Shown here piece by piece: positions 1 to 9,305 of a stretch of DNA of 64,000 nt. This DNA is from Isoetes taiwanensis. Lineage: Eukaryota > Streptophyta > Lycopodiopsida > Isoetales > Isoetaceae. The notes beneath the pieces were generated by a model. That model ran no database searches and had not been told where the DNA came from. It worked only from the letters and a program-made list of their open reading frames with translations. The position numbers and the translations under genes are program-made. Location: the NCBI GenBank assembly GCA_021234155.1, contig JAJEKV010000002.1, positions 44,133,203-44,197,202 of the forward strand, in the 5' to 3' direction. The number at the start of each line of letters is the position of its first letter. Position 1 is the stretch's first letter.

Positions 1-135
1 CTGCAAAGACATATTTATCATACATCATAACGCATGATGTTCTACCCAGGCTCAGGCTCCTAGGGAATCGACGGCCGACTTGGTCTTCTAGAGGTCAATC
101 AGATCGAGGTACAACCTTGGCCCTCCAGAGGTTAA

Positions 136-765
136 TCAGACATAGGTAGACCAATGGCTTGGGTTGGGAAAGAAACAATGGACGTTGGGCAGCCCAGGTA
201 ATAGCACTTTCAAGTTCCTAATTAACCTCCATTGCATTAATATCCTCATCTCTAAGGATTGCAATCTGCACCGCTTCATGGACAGATTCTTTGATGATAT
301 TCCGCATAAGAGAATGAATTCAACAAAATGTTGTTGTAACATTCTAGGTCCTATTTTTGTTGCAAACCTCCCGCTACAAGAATGAGGCAAAGCCTCCAAA
401 TAGGGCGAAGACTCCAAATAGGGCAAAGACTCCAAACCCAGCAAAAAGACCCGTTGACGTTTACATTGTTCAGGGCAAGCCATTGTCCCCAATATGTCAT
501 TTCTGCTTACATCTGTATTCAACAAATCTGGTGCAGTAACGTTAATGATATTGGAAGCAGCAGGATTTAGGTCTAGAACAGAGTTTTTGCCTGTATATAT
601 GGTCACAAAAAACTTTGAGGCATCCATATTTGGTGCAGAGTCGCCATTCAGACATATTGCTGTAGACGATACCCCTTCGTTCACAACAGAGCTGAAATTT
701 TTTCTGCCATTTTTATGTACTCCTTTCTGGCAAGCATTCGAACTTTCTTCTTGAAGATAGGGCAA
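136..765 (-). other. Unrecognised open frame of 209 codons
   Basis: The frame is long for this AT-rich DNA and its N-terminal half has a balanced composition, but I recognise no domain. The middle reads through a short 18-bp repeat (386-455) and is therefore low complexity. It stops next to the copia scrap at 725-877. It may be an exon, a piece of a decayed element, or chance. No splice sites or start context decide between these. Confidence 0.2.
386..455. repeat. 18-bp minisatellite, about 4 units
   Basis: The unit is close to GGCAAAGACTCCAAATAG, repeated with small changes. It explains the repetitive NRAKTP-like peptide seen in one frame here, so that frame should not be taken as a gene. 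Confidence 0.75.
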
Positions 766-877
766 GAGTACTTCTCAATGGCGCACTCATTAGACAACAA
801 TTTGAAAATAAAAAAATAGAGTTAACATTTTTGGCAATCCACCATTGAGGAGAAAATTCTAAAAATCTTTTGCCTAA
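725..877 (+). mobile_element. Copia fossil scrap, gag-side region
   Basis: This stretch matches 34770-34925 in inverted orientation over about 150 bp at roughly 85% identity by eye, including the shared run CTAAAAATCTTTTG. The other copy lies beside the gag end of a copia element, so this is a small relic of the same family. It ends where a LINE fragment on the minus strand begins at about 880. It is old and very short. Confidence 0.6.
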
Positions 878-879
878 GA

Positions 880-1185
880 GGTCCACACCAGGGCCCGTAC
901 TATGCAGGCTATCACGATCGGCCTCTGTGTCCACCTGCACGCACCTGTGCTCCTGAACTTTCCATCTGGCGAACCACTGATCTCTCTTACCCCTCCAACA
1001 GGCCCTGAGCCGCTGCGGGCGCATTGCCACAGCGTAAGCCAGGTGCGGGAGCCGAGCATCACCCATATTAACCACTTTCTGAAAATAGACGATGTGTCTA
1101 TCAAGGGCAGGCTTGGGGCAAAGGAGAGGTGTGAGGCAAGTGAAGGGAAGGAAAAAGAAAGGAGAGTGATTGCTCTGTACAACTA
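880..1185 (-). mobile_element. LINE family A fragment (linker between RT and C-terminal domain)
   Basis: Minus-strand reading gives VYFQK, then GDARLPHLAY, then RPQRLRACW and WFARWKVQEHRCVQV. These line up with the copies at 57587-57990 (GDTRLPNLAL, GPQRLKACW) and 33980-34033 (ARWNVQEHRCIHV). This part lies between the reverse transcriptase and the C-terminal cysteine motif of the element. The copy has neither end, and the ALDRH part is one base out of phase with the later part. It is a truncated relic. Confidence 0.8.
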
Positions 1186-1357
1186 TGCTAGAGTATTATA
1201 TCTACGATCATCGAAGCATAAATGTAAAGGCCATCCAATAAAAAATATTGAAAACGAGCTCAACAACAAACTATAGGTTAAATTTCTCTGTCTTTTACTA
1301 TGTTAAACAACTTCCACATTGACAAAGCGTGTGTTCGCATTTAGAGCTCAACTGCAA

Positions 1358-1475
1358 TATATAGCATAATAACGTGTTTTTTTTTTATGTTTTTGTACGA
1401 TTTTTACTAAGGTTTTTCTATGATTTCAGTGCTATATTTGATGAGGTGTCCTAAATAGTATTTCTAGAGTGCGCC
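1358..1475 (+). repeat. Copy of the 120-bp terminal repeat also seen at 59.1 and 63.3 kb
   Basis: From ATAGCATAATAAC through a long T run, a CTATGGTTTTT-like stretch and TCTAGAGTGC, this matches 59121-59240 in the same orientation and 63213-63332 inverted. No inverted partner was seen near this copy, so it may be a solo end or a small MITE. Confidence 0.55.
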
Positions 1476-1631
1476 CTTTCTGGATCCTTGATTTTTGTAG
1501 CACTTTTCAATAATCACCTATGAATGTTCAATATTATTCCAAATTGAACATGCAAGGCTCGAGTAGGGTTCTTTGCATCTGTGCCTCTGTTTAGGGTTCT
1601 ATGACAGACTAGCCCCGATCTGTGCCAAGGA

Positions 1632-1985
1632 GGTCAGCAAAGAAACCAAGGATGTGTGTGCGACCATTTCATTCCATTTGTTGCTGAAATACTCGTTCAT
1701 TTTTACCCTTTGGCAGATAGGATCCATCCTTTACAGGGCAGCATCTACAAATGCTAATATTGATGATTTACTAGATTTTTGACCTTCAGCAAAGAAACCA
1801 CGGAGGTGTGCGCGACCATTCCATTCCATTTGTTGTTGAAATACTTGTTCATTTTTACCCTTTGGCAGGTAGGATCCATCCTTTACAGGGCTTCCAGGCC
1901 GAGCTTATTTGCAGCAACGAAGGAGTTTATTTCTCTGAAGCATCTATAGATGCTAATATTAATGATTTACTGGATTTTTGACCTC
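1632..1985. repeat. Imperfect tandem duplication, unit 150-200 bp
   Basis: Both units begin near CAGCAAAGAAACCA, contain TTTACCCTTTGGCAG and GGATCCATCCTTTACAGGGC, and end near GATTTACTRGATTTTTGACC. The second unit (from about 1786) has about 50 bp that the first (from about 1632) lacks. No gene is visible in either. The rest of 1190-2470 shows nothing I can name. Confidence 0.8.
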
Positions 1986-2473
1986 CTTTTTTCACTGATC
2001 ACCTCATACAAACAGGGGATTTTATGGCGATTCTGCCTTGGAAGCTGGAGACTCCTACGTTATGCATCCAGGTTTGATCTTTTACACCATTTCTGGATCT
2101 TGCATTTTTTTTCTCTCTTTTCGACTCTGTTTTGCAGTCCATTTTGATGTCTCATTTTATGATGTGTAATTTATGTGTATTCAAACCTAAACTTTCCACT
2201 TCTTGATGCAGCTAAAACCATCATTCATTTAAATTGGATTTATGTTTGTTCCAAAAGCACGCCACTTTTGCATACCCTTTTTTCAATATAGTGTTGTGTT
2301 GTGTGACATGCTGTTTTGCATTGTTGCAAATTTTTGCATTATAGTAGTGGGTGATTTAACATTTTCTTGTTTTAGAGAGAAGAATGTTGTGTTTGATTAG
2401 CATTTGTAGATAACAACACATCAATATACACAGAACACTTTTTACATTGTATTCACTTGATATGAAGATTACA

Positions 2474-3112
2474 TCATGGAGGGACTAGTCCTTTCTTTGT
2501 CAAATAACTCTCAAGATAGGGATCCATCTCCTTAGTCCGATCTAGTTCTGGATGCGTTTTGACAACATCTGATACTGTTTTACCAGCAGCCAAGCCACTC
2601 ATGATGGACATGAATAGTACTAGAAACTCATCTGTTCAGTAATCTTGTGGAGTATAAGTTGGTGGATTTAGAGCCTGACCTTGATTATAAAAGCACTTAA
2701 GAGCATTATCATCTACTATTATGATGTCCTCTTCTTTTGAGTGCCAAGCTGATCCATCATAGTACCAAGATGTTTCACGAAGACCGGTTTGCCATCCGAA
2801 TCTCTTGGATGTGGAAACTTTATACACTTACTTTGGTCCCAAATCATCACAAAGTCTCGATTCATGCCTTGTAACACCCTAAGTACTTCATCAACATTTA
2901 TGCGTTCCATTGAGGACCAGATGGCAACTTGAAACAATCTGAACGCCTCATTCATCATATCTTCTAAGTGTGGACGAGGATAGATCCACTTAGTATTCGA
3001 TTCTAGAGGGAGTTGCTCGAAGTCATCCCTGTTAATAAGATTCTTAGGAAACGTTTTACACAGGACACCATTCAGATCGAAGACAATGATTTTGTCACAA
3101 GCAGGTGGAGCC
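2474..3112 (-). pseudogene. Exon 4: HAD / FCP1-NLI-interacting-factor-like domain
   Basis: The exon opens with ACDKIIVFDLNGVLCK, the first HAD motif in FCP1/SCP style. The usual second aspartate of DxDxT/V is Asn here (DLNGV), which would be expected to impair phosphatase chemistry. Then follow YPRPHLEDMM, VAIWSSM (motif II with S), FVMIWDQSKC, DGKPVFVKHL and IIIVDDNALKC (motif III, DD), and a C-terminal NPPTYTPQDY, all in family order. Two faults are visible: a one-base shift between VFVKHL and WYYDGSAWH near 2765, and an in-frame TGA after QDY near 2635. Beyond it the frame stays open for about 52 codons to the stop at 2474. Homology to the HAD fold is clear; whether it acts on protein, nucleotide or nothing is unknown. 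Confidence 0.7.
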
Positions 3113-3221
3113 CTGAACCATGGAAAACAAAGAGTTAGCCATGCAAAAGTGGTCTGCAGTACACGCCAAGCACGTTTTGTCCGTCACAAGTAAGCTACAT
3201 ATCGCACATGGCGTGAATTAC

Positions 3222-5037
3222 CTTTCATCATCGCCGTCATCCCCAGCAGTCGCAGCATCTACTTCACTCCCCGGATGCTTACTTCCAGAAGCATCAACTC
3301 CACGGTTTAGTTCGGACACGTTCTCTTCTATGAAAGCTACCACAGGGTTTTGATTCCTAACCTCAGTGGTTGAATCTGAGCTTGCATGATCATCCTGGCT
3401 GGTATCAGGAACTACTGTAGTCATACCCCCAAGCTGGACATTACCAGTTGCAATATTATCAAGCATGGACTCCATATTTTTCTCCATGATCTCACGTTCC
3501 CGCGCTAGCATTGCGGCCTTCTCCTCGGGGGTTGCATTGCTTTTTGAACATTCTGGAGTTGCACTTGGAGGCTTTTGTGAACTAGTAGTCTGCTTCTGCC
3601 CTTTGTAAGGTACCAAAGCCAATGGGTTTTTATCTTTGACAGGACCCCAATCAGTCGTGGCTAGTACCTTTTCGAAAAACACTTGAAGGAAATCCCTGGA
3701 CTGGTCATCGTTGACGAAACTTAAACATCTTCTTGATGTCTTCAGGGCTTCTCTACCAATATACCCTCCAACATGTAATTCACGGCAAGTGGTATCAAGT
3801 GGTGCAAATGCCTCAACAAGATAGCTTGCCAGATTGATTGCAAACCCATGTTTATTCAAGGGCAGCAATTCCAGAGTGATGTCTTTCCGGCAGAGATTAG
3901 GAACATCAAATTCCTCGCTTTTATTCGCTTCATCCTCATCATCTGCTTTGTAGAAGACATTTTTCAAGTTGGGTTCATCCAAAAGAAAACACTGCCATGC
4001 ACCTTTATCTGATGCCCCTTTATTCTTAGCTACCTCATAGTCGTCATCTGGCACAAGGGATATCATTATGAAGATTATACAAGCGCTTTTAAATTGCATC
4101 CTCAAATCAGTATCCTTTGTCTCAAAGAGAAGAGAACCTTCCCTAACGACCTTTAGATATTCCAAGTCGTATGAAGCCACCAAAGCATGCATATGAGGCT
4201 CTCCTGGGGGGCATATGATGACAATAGTAAAGAGCTTCTCAGTTGTTAAGCCTATGCAGCTAGCAAAAAAACTGTTGTACTCTTGTTGAGTCATCCCTTT
4301 CTCTCCTTTTGCAGTCCTGCTATCCAATACAAACAGAGAAATATTGCGAGGGCCTATTGTTGTATCGGGTAGAAGACCTTTATAGCCAGTAGAGACCAGG
4401 TATTGGAGTGCAGGTAAGTCACTACCAACATCTTTCAGGACGGCAACCTTTCTTCTCAGCTCAGCCATCACCTTATCTGATAGTTTTGTGTTGTGCTGTT
4501 GATTCTTTGATTTCCTGTTTTGCAGAAATTCCTTCGACCAAAAGACGTATTTCTTGATGTCATCAGCAGACATGCCATACTTGTCTAGCAGGCCGAGTTC
4601 AGACAATGTTACATCATCAGATAGCTTCTGAAGTTCTTCACCAACTGCTACCTTCATAACTCGCATTTTCTTTATATGAGTGCAACAATCAATGAAGGAC
4701 ATTTTGTCCTTAACTGAAGAAGACTTCTTGTACAGAACTTCTTTATTTATGCATTGATTTAACAACCAAATGATTTCATCATCTTGAAGGCCCTGTACTT
4801 TCCTCATCTCTGTAGTCTTCAAATCAAATATTGAAGTATCTTGAGGAGGCACTCTTCCCATTGCGTCTGGGAGTTGTTTCTGAGCATAAGCATCCCAGAA
4901 CTTGTTCCACTTCGCCCAGACTTCGTCCTTAGCGAAGACGATCTTGCAGGCATCTGTAGGACCTCTGGAAGATGCTTCAGACGTCTCGCCTGCTTCCTCC
5001 CCAGTTTTTTTTATGACGGAGTTGTTCCACGTAAGGG
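3222..5037 (-). pseudogene. Exon 3: long open middle exon, family not recognised
   Basis: About 605 codons are open without interruption, the best-preserved coding stretch in the window. The exon starts after a TTCAG acceptor and ends at AAAG|GTAATT, joining exon 4 in phase. Visible parts are a Trp-rich start (VWAKWNKFWDAY), a helical region (ELQKLSDDVTLSELGLLD), a beta-rich core (NISLFVLDSRTAKGEKG, LFTIVIICPPGEPHMHAL) and, further on, HVGGYIGREALKTSRRCLSF. The tail is Ser/Thr/Asp-rich and looks disordered. The order of LFVLDSR, IVIICPP and the GG-GREAL-RRCLSF block recalls a degenerate N4/N6-adenine-type methyltransferase, which in bacteria and phages can sit behind ParB domains. I see no intact DPPY-like motif, so this is only a suggestion. 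Confidence 0.55.
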
Positions 5038-5137
5038 CTGAACGAATAAGGAAATCATATCAGCCAATATGAGCAGGGCATACAAAAATGAACCGCTTTT
5101 TAAAACAAGCAAACAGGATAATCAGGAAACGACAAAG

Positions 5138-5674
5138 CCAGGCATGCCAATTCGCGCTAGGCGTGTATCCATGCTGGCAATTCACGGATGAATACACGCC
5201 AGACACGAATTGGCAATGTACTGCCTGATCAAAATGCAACCGGCGTGGCTGCATGAATACACTTTGTATTTTTTATTTTTGGTCCAGCTAGACTAGTCAT
5301 CTTGTACAGACTAGCTAGAAATATCCCACTGCCGGTCAAGGCAACCAAAGTGGAGGACACGTATAGGCACAAGTTCTACCACGTCGGGGATCATGGCCGT
5401 ATAACCCCAGTAACCAACTCCCAAATATAAATATACACTGGCCGGGTTTGAACCCCCGACCAAGTGCACATTTATTTTGGCATTACTAGGCCTATACCAA
5501 CTCACCATACATCCATTGGGCAAAACTTTAGCCATACATGCACACTTTGTAGGCAGGATGAATACACGTTAGGCGCGTTTTGATCAGGCAGTACATTGCC
5601 AATTCGCGCCTGGCGTGTATTCATCGGCGAATTGCCAGGATGGATACACGCCCGGCGCAAATTGGCACGCCTGG
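5138..5674. repeat. Foldback element with ~100-bp inverted arms, split by a SINE
   Basis: The left arm (5138-5235) and right arm (5579-5674) are reverse complements with few differences; 29 consecutive bases pair perfectly around TGTACTGCCTGATCA. The arms are made of the palindrome family described separately. The loop contains the SINE at 5263-5557. The whole lies in intron 2 of the ParB-like/HAD gene. Confidence 0.85.
5263..5557 (-). mobile_element. tRNA-derived SINE with 10-bp target-site duplication
   Basis: On the minus strand the element has a pol III A-box-like run GGTGAGTTGGTATAGG (5491-5506) and, about 36 nt on, a B box GGGTTCAAACCC (5444-5455), the spacing of a tRNA. It ends in an A-rich tail (AAAAATAAAAAATAC). 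The flanks are the direct repeats ATGAATACAC at 5253-5262 and 5558-5567. This is the solitary form of the unit that makes the tandem array at 41.3-44.8 kb. The 70-odd codon frame across it is not a gene. Confidence 0.85.
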
Positions 5675-5740
5675 ACACACGTTGGACCTACTGTTATTCC
5701 TACTTGATATATCTAACTAAATGCCACCTAATATACTAAC

Positions 5741-6915
5741 CTTTTATAAAGAAAGACTTCGCCCATTTCGTTCAATGTTGTACTACTAATCTCTGCCAGG
5801 TCCTCTGCAGGGGTATGGGGGCTTAGAAACCGACACCTCCTGTGGTTGTAATGTAGCAGATACATGGTTTGTCATGTTTGCTTAGCCTGGTTGGATAGGG
5901 ATCGTTGTGCCTCAATAGAATGTTGTCCATCAATAATAAGGAAGCATACATTAGGGTTCTCCACTGTAAGCTCCTCTAGTGTTGTCCAGCTGGAGTGGAG
6001 CATCCTTTTTCCTATCCCAAGGAAGCACGTCTGCTGGCATATGAACTTGGCCTAGATTCCTCACCATCGCCCTCAAGATTTCTCTAGCATGCTCAGGGTC
6101 ATACATCCTGCTAACAAATATTGACTTATATCTCACCAGACGGTCAACATGGATGGGATGTGTAAAAGATTGGCCAAGTGGGTAGTTGCCTGCATACTTG
6201 ACTAGCCTACTCATTGCCTCTAGCTGCGATTTCTTTTCGGAGTCATTTTCTGCCAAAATGCCATCCATTGTTGCAGCTGGGATGTCCTTTCCTAAGTCCA
6301 GCAATCTTCGTACATCCCTGATATCATTTTGATGCTTCAACTCTTCCAGGTAGTAACTTGGAGAAGGTCCTCGCAAAGCTCTCCTCACTGTAGACACCCC
6401 TTCACTTATAGACACTGGAGTGAGAGCAGCATTTTGAGGCCTTCCATACTTGAAAGATGACTCAGCACTCACGTCCTTCTTCATCAGACCATCTTTGAAA
6501 GCAGTTGCCCTCGCATGTGTAAGTCTGACGAGATCTTTCTTGTAGTTCTTCACAACCTCCACTAGGAGTTGACAACATATGTCATCCTGCTCCTCACAAG
6601 TGATAAGAATACCTTGTTTCTTCATAAGATCGGTCTCTTTCTTCCTGGAGTGTAACACAAGATCCACCTTACCATTTGTTTTGCCTACATCAACATACCA
6701 CTCCGCACTGTCATCTATCTTCTCCTCGGGGCATCAAGGATCTGTGTCTGCTCTGATAATAGATCCGCTATCATCCATCGACAATGCATAGGATACTGCG
6801 TCCTCATTAGGCTTTCCCTTCTTCTGTGAGCTTGAGGTCGCTGGAGTCTCTTCCGAGCCTCTTGCTTTCTTAGGAGGAGGTGTAACAATTACCAATCGGG
6901 TTTGTCTCTTCTTCC
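5741..6915 (-). pseudogene. Exon 2: basic N-terminal region and ParB/sulfiredoxin-like module
   Basis: The exon begins after TTTACAG and continues the basic, probably nuclear N-terminus (KKRQTR, PPPKKARG). After a linker, the segment THPIHVDRLVRYKS ... DPEHAREILRAMVRNLGQ ... MPADVLPWD ... NVCFLIIDGQHSIEAQRSL has the order of a ParB N-terminal domain: an I-x-V-x-x-L start, a helix of E/A/L residues, the G-Q-x-x-P turn, then a DGQH box where ParB has GERR/GEHR. Damage seen: TGA in DTDP-stop-CPEEK (about 6733), a shift between WDRKKDAP and the DGQH stretch, and stops in each frame of the last 150 bp. The exon ends at TAAAAG|GTTAGT (5741). The ParB match is by eye. Confidence 0.5.
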
Positions 6916-7397
6916 CTGTAAATGAAAGTGCAATACACGCTTAGCACGATTTCGAGTGGTCATCCATTCCGGCCAGGCTAAACTATACAGAATGGCATAC
7001 AGTCGCCAATTACATACACACTCAAACGGCGTGACAATTATAGAAAGGCCGAACAGTCACTCGAAGGCAGGCCAAATAAACACGGTCATACTAATTTACT
7101 CACAGGTGGATAAATTATAGACATAACAGTTAATCACGAACAGGACAATTTAATGCAGGAAGGACATTAATTATGCAAATGCAAATTTAAGTCACTGCTA
7201 TAAAATTAATAGATATGAGTATGAGCAGCTATAGAAATGATAGACAGGAGTATGAGCAGCTATAGAAATTTAAGTCACTGATATAGAAATAATAGACAGG
7301 AGTTTAGGCAGAAGATTTATTGACAGTAAAAACAGAGCAAACACTGCACAATAATCAGAGCAACGAACAGAAGCCTAAACACTTGAACAATACTGAC

Positions 7398-7458
7398 CTT
7401 GAATAGCTTCTCTCGTGGCTCGGCCTGAGTTTGGAGTAGCACGACCTTTGGGCGGCAT
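7398..7458 (-). CDS. Exon 1 of the ParB-like/HAD gene
   Basis: The ATG at 7458 begins MPPKGRATPNSGRATREAIQ and leaves one base that is completed by exon 2 across a GTCAGT...TTTACAG intron (7397-6916). The longer frame starting at 7613 reads through this exon in another phase and is a shadow. Confidence 0.55.
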
Positions 7459-7938
7459 CTTCGCGACGATCTTGAGCGCCTCGGAGTTCTTGCGCCTCGG
7501 AGTTCTTGAGCATCTCGGAGCAAGTCGGCAATCAAAAAGCCAGAAATGACATTCAAAAACTTATATAGATTTCCATAAGCCGAGTCGGTCGGCTTTGGAT
7601 CGACGGGTTTCATTCGGATCGACTTTTAATCGACGGTCCGATAGAAGCGAGCGGTTATTTAAATTTCGCGGATTGACGTTTAATCGACGGTCAGCAATCT
7701 TACGATTGCCCCAAATGGACGGGACGCGATTGTACGAGCATTTAATGGCTCTACGACCGCCGTATTGTGAAATTCCATAATTAGATTTCACTCAGCCGCT
7801 AAAAAAGCAGTACAATTAACGGATAATTTGAAACTACCACCTAATCTTGCTGCCAGCCTTTCTTGTCATTCGAACTCGAAAGAACTGGGAAGAACAGGAA
7901 GAACTCGAAAGAACTTGGAAGAAGCCGGCGCCTGAGCG
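7459..7938. promoter_or_regulatory. 480-bp divergent intergenic region
   Basis: It separates the minus-strand ParB-like gene from the plus-strand DUF8039-like gene. It contains repeated CGGAGTTCTTG/GGAAGAACTCGAAAGAAC-like boxes near each start and two copies of TTTAATCGACGGTC (about 7623 and 7678). A shared bidirectional promoter is plausible; no TATA box was pinned down. Confidence 0.35.
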
Positions 7939-8266
7939 ATGTCGAGCGCCTTCATGTAAGTTCATCTACTCTTCCAGATCCCAAGCTCTAAATTAATCCC
8001 ATAATCTTACGAGATTGAACATCGTTGGAGAGGAATGTTATATGCTGACGACGAATTTGAAGAGGAGGGTGGAAAATTGCAAGATAGAATCAATCGATCC
8101 GGAAGCAGTATGCCATGGAGTTCCTCTTGGAAATGATCATGTGAAGATCCTAGTAACCAGTTGCCATTTCAACGACGAAGCATTACCCAGAAGGCATCCT
8201 GATGGAGACACAGTCGGTGAAAGCATCGGAACCTTTGTTGCATGGCCAATAATTCACGTAAAGAAG
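7939..8266 (+). CDS. Small gene or exon pair with DUF8039-like domain
   Basis: A short first exon (7939-7955, MSSAF) meets a strong donor AT|GTAAGT and joins in phase to 8014-8266 after TTACGAG. The product continues NIVGEECYMLTTNLKRR, then AVCHGVPLGNDHVKILVTS, LPRRHPDGDTVGESIGTFVAWP, ending at AAGAAG|GTGAGT. The blocks C-L, H-G-x-PLG-x-x-x-V-x-V, LP and V-x-x-x-G-TFVAWP are the order of DUF8039, a domain usually attached to plant TNP2/En-Spm transposon proteins. Here it starts almost at the N-terminus and no transposase follows in the next kb. Without the final splice the frame runs to 8323. It may be a stand-alone domain, part of the same element as the divergent gene, or the start of a longer gene whose later exons I cannot see. 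Confidence 0.5.
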
Positions 8267-8466
8267 GTGAGTTTCATTTTCTTGGAAGAAATAGAGGAAG
8301 ATGCATCAGAAAAAGTAGATTGAGTGCTTATATTAAGATGCTCAAGCTGATTCTATCATATGTATGAAATTAAAACGCTTGCATACCAGACCATTCATTC
8401 AAAATTTCAAAACTATAAGGCCTGCAGACTAGACCATTCAGGAATTTAAAAAACACTAGACACTCT

Positions 8467-8745
8467 TTACATTATTTTAATTACATCTGTGTGTTGTTCC
8501 TCAGTAGTCTCAAATGCTGGCACAATAGTCCCAAATGCTGTTGTAACAAGAGAAGCTGGCACACAAGAATCTGGCAAATAAGATGGTGCAGCTATTGGGA
8601 TATTACCCAAAATGGCTTCGAGGTCTGCAACTCTCGTTCTCAGCTGAGCATTCTCCATTTCAAGCCCCTCTAGAGTACGACACAACTCATTGAATAAGCC
8701 TATGCTTGTAGCCACCCCCGACCACATCTCACCAAGAACGATTAA
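8467..8745 (-). CDS. Coiled-coil exon, family unknown
   Basis: The reading GVATSIGLFNELCRTLEG followed by LEMENAQLRTRVADLEAIL has leucines spaced as a coiled coil, then a Pro/Ala/Ser-rich tail to a stop at 8467. The open frame extends upstream to 9090, but that part contains the palindromes at 8838-8948 and looks like intron, so I place the exon's start near 8745 without a certain acceptor. The zipper suggests dimerisation; no function is assigned. Confidence 0.35.
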   Translation of the reverse strand, partial: LIVLGEMWSGVATSIGLFNELCRTLEGLEMENAQLRTRVADLEAILGNIPIAAPSYLPDSCVPASLVTTAFGTIVPAFETTEEQHTDVIKIM

Positions 8746-9202
8746 TATGGCAGTAAATATCAAGACCTTCATGAAACTATAAGATTGGCATAGGCCCTGG
8801 CAAGAAATGTCCTTCTGCCACAGGAGGAACTTCAGTTGAATACCTGCCAGGCGTATATTCAGTTGTATACGCGCCAGGCGCGAATTCATAAATCTGTAAG
8901 TTAGAGAAAAAAAAAACAAAATAGAGATTTCGCGCCACGCGCGAATTCCATTCATTTGTAATTTAAATGCACTACTAGCATTAGTAGAAGTCTGTTGAAG
9001 TGTAAACCCATTTAATGCATTAATAAAATTAGCAGAAGTCTTTGTTGTAAGAGGAAATATTAAGATAAGAAAGCTAGTTACTGTATGCAATTCACGCTAG
9101 GCGTGTATTGGACTGCTGTACAATTTAAACATTTTGCACACAATCATATTTCGCGCATGGCGTGATTTCAGTTGAGCTCCCTCAAAATTAAGAATGAAAG
9201 AG

Positions 9203-9305
9203 CCAGTAAATCCTTGTATTGCCATTGAAATATTTTACAGCCAGTAAATCCTTGTATTGCCATTGAAACTAAAGAAACATATTACAGCCAGTAGAAATAT
9301 TTTAC
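9203..9305. repeat. 38-bp tandem repeat
   Basis: CCAGTAAATCCTTGTATTGC followed by CATTGAAA occurs at 9203 and 9241, with a third, partial unit near 9287. It is a local duplication in non-coding DNA. Confidence 0.8.

Larger units (their letters stand above)
2474..7458 (-). pseudogene. Four-exon gene: ParB-like module + middle region + HAD (FCP1/NLI-like) domain
   Basis: Four exons join in phase with canonical GT-AG sites: 7458-7398, 6915-5741, 5037-3222 and 3112-2474. The start is the ATG giving MPPKGRATPNSGR, a basic and probably nuclear N-terminus. Exon 2 holds a ParB/sulfiredoxin-like stretch ending in DGQHSIEAQR, exon 3 a roughly 600-residue region without a clear family, and exon 4 a HAD phosphatase-like domain. 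The product would be about 1,200 residues. The copy is damaged: TGA at about 6733, shifts and stops at the end of exon 2, one shift near 2765, and TGA at about 2635. Such a three-part protein is unfamiliar to me. It could be a host gene or the main ORF of a large DNA transposon. Exon structure is well supported; function is inference. Confidence 0.6.
3161..9168. repeat. Dispersed palindrome family, consensus about AATWCRCGCC and its inverse
   Basis: At least 13 copies of a 16-22-bp imperfect palindrome are visible: 3161-3180, 3201-3220, 5149-5168, 5190-5211, 5561-5578, 5601-5621, 5643-5662, 6931-6950, 8838-8860, 8865-8887, 8927-8948, 9089-9109 and 9148-9168. Examples are AATTCGCGCCTGGCGTGTAT and GTATACGCGCCAGGCGCGAA. 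All lie in the three introns of the ParB-like gene or in non-coding DNA at 8.8-9.2 kb; none lies in an exon. I did not notice the motif in the remaining 55 kb. See the findings for possible meanings. Confidence 0.75.

Noticed and set aside
7317-7613. 98-codon minus frame MKPVDPKPTDSAYG
   Set aside because: It crosses exon 1 of the ParB-like gene in another phase and runs into its intron.
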